Source of the DNA: Gordonibacter faecis
Lineage (GTDB): Bacteria; Actinomycetota; Coriobacteriia; Coriobacteriales; Eggerthellaceae
DNA length: 64,000 nucleotides
Direction: 5' to 3'
Assembly (NCBI RefSeq): GCF_030077735.1
Contig: NZ_JASJEU010000024.1
Coordinates: forward strand, 62,001 to 126,000
The notes below the pieces were generated by a model, which saw only the letters and a list, made by a program, of their open reading frames with translations, was not told the DNA's origin and made no database searches. Below, piece after piece: positions 8,596 to 16,095 of this stretch (position 1 is the first letter of the stretch; the number at the start of each line of letters is the position of its first letter). A program made the position numbers and the translations under genes.

Positions 8596-10143
8596 CTACA
8601 GCAGTTTTTCGTAGGCGATGCGCTCCTTGCGGCGGCCGAACACGTCCTTTATGGACAGGATGCCGCAGCGGGTGTAGCCGTGCTTTTCCAGCAGCTTTTG
8701 GATGGGCTCGTTTTGCTGGTAGACGTCGGCGCGCAAGCTGGCGCGGCCACCGCGACGCGTGATGCGCTCGGCCGTTTCCAGGATGAACGCGCCCACGCCG
8801 CGGCGGCGCGCGGCGGGGGCCACCGACACCCAGTGCAGCTCGGCGTAGGGCTGGGGCTGGGCATCGGTTTGTGTGAGCCACTGCCCCTCAATGCCGCCGG
8901 CGTAGTTTTTGTCGGGCGAGAACGACACGGCGAACACGGCAATCATATGCCCCTGCGCGTCCCCCACCACGTGCGTGGTGCCATTTTTGATGCTGTGCAT
9001 GAGGCGGCGCGCCGAGGGATACTTCTTGCGGCCTTCGTCAATGCCGAGCGCGGCGAACGTCTCGTGGCCCGCATCGAGCAGCGCCCACACCTGGTCAAAG
9101 TCTTCACGCGTGGCAGGGCGGCTGGTGTAGTAGCCCAGCACCGAGGCGCGACCAGCGAACAGCGGCGGGTCGTCCAAGGCGGCTTCGGCGCCCTCCCTCA
9201 GTGCGACGCCCGGCGCACCTTCGCCTTCCAGCGCCGGCTTCGGCTCGCGTTCGGTCACCAAGAAAATCATAGCCACGATGAATGCGCAGCCCGCAATATC
9301 CCAACCCGACACGGGCGCATGCAACCACACCACAGCGAGGATCGTAGCCGACACAGGCTCCACGCAGCACAGAAGGCTCGCCTTCACGGGGCCCGCGTCG
9401 TTCACCCCTTGCAGATACAGCATGTAGGCGCCGAGCGTGCCCACCAACACGATGGCCGCCAGTGCCGCAAGGCCGCCCGTCGAAAGCTGCACGTCCAGGG
9501 TCCACGGCTGCACCACCACCGAGGCCGCCGAGCCGCCGAAGAGCATCGCCAGGCCCGTGACCAGCATCGCGCCCCACTTCTTCAGCACGCGCACCGGCAT
9601 AAGCGTGTAAAACGCCAGCGCCAGCGCCGACACGAGGCCCCACGTAAGACCCTCGGGCGGAATGGCAAGGCGGCCCGGGTCGCCTTGCGTCGCAATGATC
9701 ACCATGCCACCCAGCGCAAGGATGAGCCCCGCCACCTCGCGCACCCGCGGCAGCCGCCGGGCGCGCACGCACACATACAGCATAATGAGCACGAGGCCCA
9801 CCTGTTCAATGGTGGTGCCCACGCCGGCACTGGTGTAGGCAATGGCGTTCAGGTAACTCAGCTGCGTCAGCAACACGCCGAACACCGCAAAGAGCGCAAT
9901 TTGCACCAGCGAGCGCCGGTCGCGAAAGACCGCAATCAGGGAGCGCCAATCCTTCACCGCAGTCATGAACAGGAAGAACACCGCAGCAATGACCATACGC
10001 ACGCAGGTGATCCACACCGCTGGAGCGCCGTAGTTGTCCATCAGCAGCTGCGCGCAGGTGCCCGAGAATCCCCAACAAATGCCACCCGCCAACGCGCACA
10101 CAACTCCGCGCACCACATGCCGCCCCGCCGTCGTCTCAGCCAC
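8596..10143 (-). CDS. EamA transporter-GNAT acetyltransferase fusion protein
   Basis: 515 aa. Residues about 10-300 are a ten-helix EamA transporter (GGICWGFSGTCAQLLMDN, CVEPVSATILAVVWLH). After a charged linker, residues about 340-515 are a GNAT domain (VSVAPAARRRGVGAFILETAER acetyl-CoA loop; KHGYTRCGILSIKD). GTG 10143 is the start: it lies just before residues aligned with the paralogue and has GGGAGCGGGG upstream. The next two genes encode the same two activities separately. Inference: the acetyltransferase and the exporter work on the same small molecule, the modified product being exported or the imported substrate being modified. Confidence 0.9.
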   Translation of the reverse strand: MAETTAGRHVVRGVVCALAGGICWGFSGTCAQLLMDNYGAPAVWITCVRMVIAAVFFLFMTAVKDWRSLIAVFRDRRSLVQIALFAVFGVLLTQLSYLNAIAYTSAGVGTTIEQVGLVLIMLYVCVRARRLPRVREVAGLILALGGMVIIATQGDPGRLAIPPEGLTWGLVSALALAFYTLMPVRVLKKWGAMLVTGLAMLFGGSAASVVVQPWTLDVQLSTGGLAALAAIVLVGTLGAYMLYLQGVNDAGPVKASLLCCVEPVSATILAVVWLHAPVSGWDIAGCAFIVAMIFLVTEREPKPALEGEGAPGVALREGAEAALDDPPLFAGRASVLGYYTSRPATREDFDQVWALLDAGHETFAALGIDEGRKKYPSARRLMHSIKNGTTHVVGDAQGHMIAVFAVSFSPDKNYAGGIEGQWLTQTDAQPQPYAELHWVSVAPAARRRGVGAFILETAERITRRGGRASLRADVYQQNEPIQKLLEKHGYTRCGILSIKDVFGRRKERIAYEKLL

Positions 10144-10287
10144 GCAACCCCGCTCCCTCAAAGTGTGTCGGATTCTCGGCCCGAAAAAGGCCGCAGCGCA
10201 TTGTCGCACGCCCCCGCCCCCCGGTAAAGAAGGCATTCGGTAAGATTATGGTTGTGAGGATTATGCGGCCGGAGGCCGCATACTAAA

Positions 10288-10457
10288 CGCCCAGGTTGGC
10301 GTAGTAAGACAGCGAGGGAGTCTGTGATACCCGAGATTCGTGGGATCGCGAAGGCGAAGCGTACTTCGCTACGCGAGCCTTCGGGATCGCGCAAAGATCG
10401 GGTATCACAGACTCCCGCAGCGTCAACTGGTTCCGCCGTTCGTAGAACGGCGGAACC
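10288..10457 (-). repeat. 170-bp composite hairpin element, copy 1 (after LuxR-family gene)
   Basis: On the minus strand it starts at the last base of the LuxR stop codon with a perfect 13-bp hairpin (10457-10445 / 10441-10429, loop GTA). It continues with GACGCTGC (10424-10417), then a 19-bp perfect stem (10316-10334 with 10398-10416), a 7-bp inner stem CGAAGGC/GCCTTCG, and an apical GCGTA/TACGC hairpin at 10359-10374. It ends in a 29-nt block (10288-10316) identical to that of copy 2 at 39937-39965. Total length equals copy 2. Candidate structured RNA, attenuator or non-autonomous repeat. Confidence 0.75.
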
Positions 10458-13162
10458 TATGAGGAGAGTTTTTCCACCAGTTCCTTGCGACTACTCACGG
10501 CCAGTTTGGTGTAAATGCGCTTGCGATGCGTATCAACGGTATTTACCGATACGCATAACGACTCAGAAATATCTCGGTTGCTATAACCAAGCGCCAGCAG
10601 TTCGCACACTTCACGCTCACGAGCCGTCAGCGGGCTTTTGCTCGGCGTTTCAAGGCGCCACGCTGGCTCCGGTATGTTCAAGTCGGCTATCCGTTGCACA
10701 ATCTTGCGTACGAAGGACTCCTGTTTCCTATCCAACAGGTTTCGCTCTTGCACTTCGGCAAGCACACGCGCCATGGTGGCTCCCTCGTTGACGAATGCCT
10801 CAATTTCGCCCGTCTCGCAGCCAAGCGAAAGTGCCTGGAGAAGAGTTTGGGTTGCGGGACCTTGTTGTCCCGCCACATGAGCCACCAGCGCTTTAGTAAC
10901 AAGCGCTGACAAAAGCAGGCCATTGCGATGGCTACGCTCAAGGCTTTCCTCAAGTGCCTCAATCAGCTTCCTCGCCTCTTCAAGTTGGCCTTTTACAAAG
11001 CGAAAACGAACAAGCACAAAAGCAATCAAGTCATTCACCAAATCGGCCGAGGCGGGATCGGCGGCGCGCAGCATGCGCACGTGCCCCTCTACCTCATTCA
11101 GACGACCCGCATCAAACTCAATAAGTGCAAGGTACACCAGTACCACGAGTTTTGGCCTTTCCGCATGGTACTTGTCGCACAGTTGTAGCACCGAGCGCGT
11201 AGTTTGCAGCGCCTCTTCCGTTCTCCCCTGCGCGTGCTGTGTCAGCGCTAGGCCACACGCCGCCTCTGAGAAAAACTCAACGCCCGATGTCGGTTTCAAG
11301 ACCTCAAGGCTTGCTCGGTAGAACCGTTCGGCCTGTTCAAAATCTCCCCTCTTCCGGGCAACCGTCGCCGCAATAACATCCGGCAGAGCGTTAAACTCAA
11401 CTCCTCCCCCCACCTGGAAACCCACATAGCCCCTTGCGCTCCGAGCTGTTTCCTCCGCGCGCCGCAGGTCGCCCGCATCAATACACTGTCGCGCAGCGAA
11501 ATAGCACAGTACCGAACAGGCAGGTTTATTGCCCTGGCTCTCCGCAACCTCCACGCAGTTTTTGAGGTAACCGATAACGCGATCCGGCTCCTTCTCACGA
11601 GCAACAATGCAGCCAGCTGCGTTGTACACCAAACTCAAGAAAAAACCGGGGTCTTCTTGATTTCGTTGCAGAAGCTTATCGATGAGGCCTTTTCCCACCT
11701 GAATATCACCACTGTGGCCGCAACACATCGATTGCAGAACCAAGCACTCAGTCTCCATTTGAAGGGAATCGGGATCTTCTTCGTCCACAAGACTCCGTGC
11801 GATGCGGGCACACCGCAAAGCCTCCTCAACCGAGCCCGCCTTCACAAACACCCAGGCCTCGGCAATGCTCAGCTTCGGCGATGACTCAAGAATATGGCGT
11901 GGCACCTTCTCCAACGCCTCCTTGAACACGTCGAATCGATTGTCGAACATGAGCGAAAGATGATATTCCCCCACCAGCTCGTTGAGCTCTTCCCAGAGAG
12001 CGGCCTTGCGCAGACAGTCCATCGCCTGCCCGATGTAATCGTGTTCTTTCAGATAGACGCTGGCGCGCTTGCAAAGCGTGTCAAGGGTAGACCGTTCAAG
12101 TTTTCTGAATTTCGCCTGTAAGTACTGTGGCCACGGGTCATTATTTTCATACCACCCGCGCTTTCCAGATACTGGCGTGAGAGCACCCGTTTTGGCCACG
12201 ATGGTTGCGATTACCTCATCGCTTCCACTCACCTGCAAAACATGGTCGCAAAGAGCGGGGGTCACAATATCGAGAAACGAGGTTCTCACAAGCACGGTTT
12301 TTTCGGGCTCAGATAACAGCGAGAAAACCGCGTCGAGTACAGGTCGAGCATCAAAAGAAGTGTTGACCAGGCCATCCACAGCGTCATTTTGCTCGGTAAG
12401 ATAGGAAACTGCCTGATTGAGCGCAGGAAGATGACCACCCGTCACGCACCATACTGCAGCACCTACCTCTTCGGGTACGCGCGTCCCAGCGCCAAGCGCA
12501 CTGCGTACATAGCGGGCCGTCGCATCTTCATCGAGCACAAGTTGCCCGGAGGCAATAAAGGAAACCGCCTCATCAGCATCAGGAACCCCACGCGCCGCAG
12601 GAAACGAAGGTGCTCGCTGCGTTGAAATAATAAGCCTCACGGCGGCGGGCAAGTATCTCACAAAGGAATCGAGCACCTCGTCGATATCCTCGTCGTCGAT
12701 ACATTCAAAGTTATCAAGTACCAGCACGTGCCTCGTTGAATCGTCCGCCTGCGTACCTCGCTCAAGGGCTACATTCAGCACATGAGAAAACGTGTCCGAC
12801 TGTCCGCTTTCCACCACTTCGTCGAACAGCTGACCGAGATGAGGAACAAGCACCTGCAAGCCCGCTATCAGTACCTCACAAAACCGCGCGCACTCATTGT
12901 CGCCCGCATCCAGGCGCACCCAAGCCACCTTCGTTGAAATGGGTAGCTCGCAAGAAGATGCCGAAGCGGCCCACTGTGCAAGTAGCGTCGTCTTTCCACA
13001 TCCAGCAGGTGCCACAAGAACGAGAGCGTTCTTCTCCAAAGAACGCTCCACCAACTCACACAGCGCATCGAGCGCACAACACGGGCTTGGAAGGCGCGGA
13101 ATGCGAAACTTTGACGATGGAAAGAGTTTTATACCGGTTCGTCCTACGATTAGATTCCCCAT
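10457..13162 (-). CDS. MalT-like (LAL) LuxR family transcriptional regulator
   Basis: 901 aa. N-terminal ATPase (STAND type) with P-loop APAGCGKTT at residues 51-59 and a Walker B-like HVLVLDNFE. A helical, TPR-like middle region follows, then a C-terminal LuxR helix-turn-helix (about 838-901: LTAREREVCELLALGYSNRDISESL, VNTVDTHRKRIYTKL). Such regulators bind an inducer and ATP, oligomerise and activate promoters. It lies downstream of, and in the same direction as, the MFS/TorD/ferredoxin/molybdoenzyme operon and is the obvious candidate activator. ATG 13162 has AGGAT upstream. A 244-bp gap with a hairpin separates it from the operon. Confidence 0.92.
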   Translation of the reverse strand: MGNLIVGRTGIKLFPSSKFRIPRLPSPCCALDALCELVERSLEKNALVLVAPAGCGKTTLLAQWAASASSCELPISTKVAWVRLDAGDNECARFCEVLIAGLQVLVPHLGQLFDEVVESGQSDTFSHVLNVALERGTQADDSTRHVLVLDNFECIDDEDIDEVLDSFVRYLPAAVRLIISTQRAPSFPAARGVPDADEAVSFIASGQLVLDEDATARYVRSALGAGTRVPEEVGAAVWCVTGGHLPALNQAVSYLTEQNDAVDGLVNTSFDARPVLDAVFSLLSEPEKTVLVRTSFLDIVTPALCDHVLQVSGSDEVIATIVAKTGALTPVSGKRGWYENNDPWPQYLQAKFRKLERSTLDTLCKRASVYLKEHDYIGQAMDCLRKAALWEELNELVGEYHLSLMFDNRFDVFKEALEKVPRHILESSPKLSIAEAWVFVKAGSVEEALRCARIARSLVDEEDPDSLQMETECLVLQSMCCGHSGDIQVGKGLIDKLLQRNQEDPGFFLSLVYNAAGCIVAREKEPDRVIGYLKNCVEVAESQGNKPACSVLCYFAARQCIDAGDLRRAEETARSARGYVGFQVGGGVEFNALPDVIAATVARKRGDFEQAERFYRASLEVLKPTSGVEFFSEAACGLALTQHAQGRTEEALQTTRSVLQLCDKYHAERPKLVVLVYLALIEFDAGRLNEVEGHVRMLRAADPASADLVNDLIAFVLVRFRFVKGQLEEARKLIEALEESLERSHRNGLLLSALVTKALVAHVAGQQGPATQTLLQALSLGCETGEIEAFVNEGATMARVLAEVQERNLLDRKQESFVRKIVQRIADLNIPEPAWRLETPSKSPLTAREREVCELLALGYSNRDISESLCVSVNTVDTHRKRIYTKLAVSSRKELVEKLSS

Positions 13163-13340
13163 GTATCGATCCTAACCGATCGCACAACAACGAAATCGAT
13201 GATCGTCATACTCACCGTCTCACCAAGCATTACCTCTCCAGAAGGCAGCGAGCATGACCGCGGCAGAGATGCCGCAGACCCCCTTGGGGCGCATTCTAGC
13301 ACGCCTTCGTACGAGTAAACCTGTCATGAAACCAGCGCGA

Positions 13341-13382
13341 GCGGAGTGGCCACTTGTTGCTGAGACAAACAGGCCACTCCGC
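13341..13382 (-). terminator. Hairpin between MFS gene and LuxR-family regulator
   Basis: 11-bp perfect stem GCGGAGTGGCC (13341-13351) / GGCCACTCCGC (13372-13382) with a 20-nt loop that can itself pair (TTGT/ACAA). It lies 25 bp after the MFS stop. There is no T run, so it may be a Rho-dependent or partial terminator separating operon and regulator. Confidence 0.55.
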
Positions 13383-13406
13383 ACTTCACCGTTACTTCCT
13401 GAGTTC

Positions 13407-14726
13407 TTACGCCTTCGCCGTTTCTACCTCCTCGGCAAGTTCTTTCGCCGCATCCTCTTCCATCTTCGACAGCAGCTTACTCTTCTTACCACCCACCAGC
13501 ATAAACACTGCCGATACCAGGATGAACGCTGCACCGACAAACAGCGCGCCGTTCCAACCAAAGCCCGAGCTTCCCACTGCCGCAAGCGCCGGAACACCGA
13601 TGGCGTCCATAATGGTCTTCGCCAAAAAGGCGATGCTGTACAGGGCCGCAAAATAGGCAGGACCCAGGTACTTGGAAACCGCGGACGTGAAACACACAGG
13701 CGCGGAGCTGAGCGCAGCGCCGAAGAAGAATCCACCGATATAGAGCACGGCAACGTTGGCTCCAAAGAACACGATAGCCATAAGACCAGAAGCAGCCAGC
13801 ACGTTAACCACCACATAGGTGATGCGCGGGCCAATTCGGTCGATGAAATACCCTGACAAAAGTTTACCAACGCACCCCGCAATGGAAAGGAACGTCATAA
13901 ACACGCCTGCCGTAGCCAAGTCGAAGCCAGTGGACACAATGTAAGTCGGGAAATTTTGGAACACACCCTGCTCACCGATACCAATCAAGCCGAAGCTGAT
14001 AATGACCGCCCAGAACGTGAACGTTTTGATTGCCTGTGAACGATTGAGTCCTACAACCTTGACCGCACCCGCCGTTTCCTCGTTCTCGACTCGGGCCGCT
14101 TCTTCCTTCGTCATGCCGTCGGGATACAAACCCACATCCTGCGGGCGGAACTTAATGAGAAACGCCGCAGCAAGCAGCACGATAAACGAAATGAGCGCAA
14201 GAATCATCGGCGCGTTCTGCCAACTGCCAGCAGCAGTAAGAATAGCTACGAGATTCGTCGTAATGAGTGAAGCCGGGAATGTTGCACACAGCGTGATGCC
14301 CGTCGCAATGCCGCGGCGTTTGATGAACCAGTTCGACGGAATAGCCGTGATAAGAACCAGGCCGCCGCACCCGTTGCCAATACCCATCACAGCATATGCA
14401 ACGAATACCATCCAGAGCGAGTTGACAAACCCGAGAATCAAAAAGCCTCCCGAGTACATAACCGCCGCAATAAGAAGACAACCCCTGATGCCAATCTTGG
14501 ATACCAGGCCATTCACGGCCAGGCCAGCAACGCCAGACACCACGAGATACACCGAGAATCCCAAACTCACGACCGAAGCTTCAGCACCCAGCATCTCGGT
14601 CATAGGAATACGGAGCATACTAAACGAATACAGTCCGAAGCCCTGCGTCACGATGCAGACCACGAACACAATAAACACCTGAATCCAACCCTGCGTAAAG
14701 AATTTTGATCCTGTTTTTTCAGACAT
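13407..14726 (-). CDS. MFS transporter (module A)
   Basis: 439 aa with 12 predicted membrane segments and a charged C-terminal tail. It resembles the oxalate/formate-antiporter branch of the major facilitator superfamily (GLGFSVYLVVSG-type helix 2, DRIGPRITYVVV loop 8-9). ATG 14726 has AAGGGGAGG at good spacing. It is the last gene of the module A operon and probably imports the substrate or exports the product of the molybdoenzyme, or exchanges them. An MFS gene holds the same place in module B, though the two are not close in sequence. Confidence 0.9.
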   Translation of the reverse strand: MSEKTGSKFFTQGWIQVFIVFVVCIVTQGFGLYSFSMLRIPMTEMLGAEASVVSLGFSVYLVVSGVAGLAVNGLVSKIGIRGCLLIAAVMYSGGFLILGFVNSLWMVFVAYAVMGIGNGCGGLVLITAIPSNWFIKRRGIATGITLCATFPASLITTNLVAILTAAGSWQNAPMILALISFIVLLAAAFLIKFRPQDVGLYPDGMTKEEAARVENEETAGAVKVVGLNRSQAIKTFTFWAVIISFGLIGIGEQGVFQNFPTYIVSTGFDLATAGVFMTFLSIAGCVGKLLSGYFIDRIGPRITYVVVNVLAASGLMAIVFFGANVAVLYIGGFFFGAALSSAPVCFTSAVSKYLGPAYFAALYSIAFLAKTIMDAIGVPALAAVGSSGFGWNGALFVGAAFILVSAVFMLVGGKKSKLLSKMEEDAAKELAEEVETAKA

Positions 14727-14796
14727 GATACCTCCCCTTAAGTGAAGGCTTTCGTTTCGCCTTACTTGATAACGAACGTTTTTGGAACGAGTGCGC

Positions 14797-15432
14797 TCAC
14801 GAACATTCCCCTTGCACGCATGACTCCAGAAGTGTCAAAGCACCCTGATAGAAGTCCGTTTCCGCGGTGCGTGCGACACTATCGCAAAAGTGAGGAATCC
14901 ACTGAGCTATATGGTCACGCTTGAACGAAGCAGCTTCCGCCAACGCCTCATCCCGCTTCTCGTTGCAGCCTTCGCGCTGGGCAGAAAGCGCCTGTTCTTC
15001 CAGATGGGCAAGGTATAAAAGCTCAACCGAAAGATGATCTTCTGGCTCGTGTCCCTCCCAATCGATGGAAAACCCCGCGCGGCGGTAGCGACGTACCGCA
15101 TCGTCGCGGGCATCCTGCATAAGGAGCCCGCCCTCGTGAACAAAGAGTGACTCATAGGGCAGCGGCGCGTTCAAACGCGGGCTCGCGAACAGCGTGGTGA
15201 ACTCTACCCGCAGGTTTCGTGCCACCTCTTCATCCTCAAGCGCCCGCTGTGCGTCGTGCGCTAGTGCGGCTTGGGCTTGTGTGACTTTCTCACCCATCCC
15301 GTCGAAAGCGCTCAGATCAAGAGTGGCAAGCGCTTCGCGATCAATAACGTTCCAAAACAGACGGGCAAGCACACGGAGCCGCTTAATTTGCTGCTCGCAC
15401 AGCGTTTCCTCAACAGCATCGTAGGTCATCAT
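14797..15432 (-). CDS. TorD/DmsD family molybdoenzyme chaperone
   Basis: 211 aa, all-helical. It carries the TorD-family features EFTTLFASPRLNAPLPYESLFVHEGG (conserved E(Y/F)xxLF....P.P..S) and a C-terminal QWIPHFCDSV segment. It would bind and mature the adjacent molybdoenzyme (cofactor insertion). ATGATG at 15432 follows AGGGGAAGGGG. It lies downstream of the ferredoxin gene, with a hairpin between them. Module B has no equivalent gene. Confidence 0.88.
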   Translation of the reverse strand: MMTYDAVEETLCEQQIKRLRVLARLFWNVIDREALATLDLSAFDGMGEKVTQAQAALAHDAQRALEDEEVARNLRVEFTTLFASPRLNAPLPYESLFVHEGGLLMQDARDDAVRRYRRAGFSIDWEGHEPEDHLSVELLYLAHLEEQALSAQREGCNEKRDEALAEAASFKRDHIAQWIPHFCDSVARTAETDFYQGALTLLESCVQGECS

Positions 15433-15460
15433 CGGAAAACCCCTTCCCCTCTCAACCACC

Positions 15461-15494
15461 GTGCAGGCTGGAGGTACGTTCCCCCAGCCTGCAC
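15461..15494 (-). promoter_or_regulatory. Intercistronic hairpin between ferredoxin and torD genes
   Basis: Perfect 11-bp stem GTGCAGGCTGG (15461-15471) / CCAGCCTGCAC (15484-15494) with a 12-nt loop. It starts 8 bp after the ferredoxin stop. It has no T tract and lies inside the operon, so it more likely protects or attenuates mRNA and lowers downstream expression than ends it. Confidence 0.6.
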
Positions 15495-15501
15495 ACATGG
15501 G

Positions 15502-16095
15502 CTAACGAACCCTCAGCCCCTCCATGTCGCGCCACTCTTTTGAGCTTAAGAGGTAGTAGCACGAAGGCTCATTGCCCGAATCAACCTTGAGCTGATGGAC
15601 GTTATCACTCATCAAAGCAATAACCTTCGAAATATCGCTTTCAGGGTCGTCTACATCACCGAACAGCCACGCGTTTGAGTTGCAGGCAAACGCGCAGGCC
15701 GGAGGCAAACCCTCATCCACGCGGGCGGCGCACAAATCACATTTACCCACCGTGTTGTCGCGTTCGTTGTAGCTAATAGCGCCATATGGGCAGGCGTCGA
15801 TGCACACCTTACCCTCGCAGGCCGCGCACGACGTTGTATCTATGATCACAATGCCGTCTTCACGCTTGCTGATAGCCTGTTCAGGACACGCTGGCAGGCA
15901 AGAGGGCTTGCGGCAGTGCTGGCACATAACCGGGATGAAGTACGTCTCTGCGTCCGGATAGTCGCCCGTCGTTGAGGTATACGTGCGCACCCAAAAAGCA
16001 CCCAAATCCACGTTGTGTTCCTGCTTGCACGCGCCCATACAGCCGCGCGTGTCCATGCAACGGTCGAGCGATACGACCAAACCTAACTGCGTCAT
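15502..16095 (-). CDS. DmsB-like four-cluster ferredoxin subunit (module A)
   Basis: 197 aa electron-transfer subunit of a DMSO reductase superfamily enzyme. Fifteen cysteines fall in four groups: 13/19/23, 58/61/66/70, 90/93/98/102 and 119/122/134/138. The first motif is CMDTRGCMGAC, so one cysteine of the usual CxxCxxCxxxC is missing there; that cluster may be a [3Fe-4S] centre or borrow another ligand. No signal peptide. ATG 16095 overlaps the molybdoenzyme stop by 4 bases (ATGA), indicating translational coupling. Confidence 0.92.
   Translation of the reverse strand: MTQLGLVVSLDRCMDTRGCMGACKQEHNVDLGAFWVRTYTSTTGDYPDAETYFIPVMCQHCRKPSCLPACPEQAISKREDGIVIIDTTSCAACEGKVCIDACPYGAISYNERDNTVGKCDLCAARVDEGLPPACAFACNSNAWLFGDVDDPESDISKVIALMSDNVHQLKVDSGNEPSCYYLLSSKEWRDMEGLRVR

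Noticed and set aside
8530..10227. 565-codon plus-strand frame opposite the EamA-GNAT gene
   Set aside because: His/Arg/Gln-rich, without domains or membrane pattern; a shadow of the high-GC gene.
10288..10457. Integron attC site or CRISPR-like repeat
   Set aside because: There is no RYYYAAC/GTRRRY end pair, no integrase or cas gene, no spacer array, and only two copies in 64 kb.
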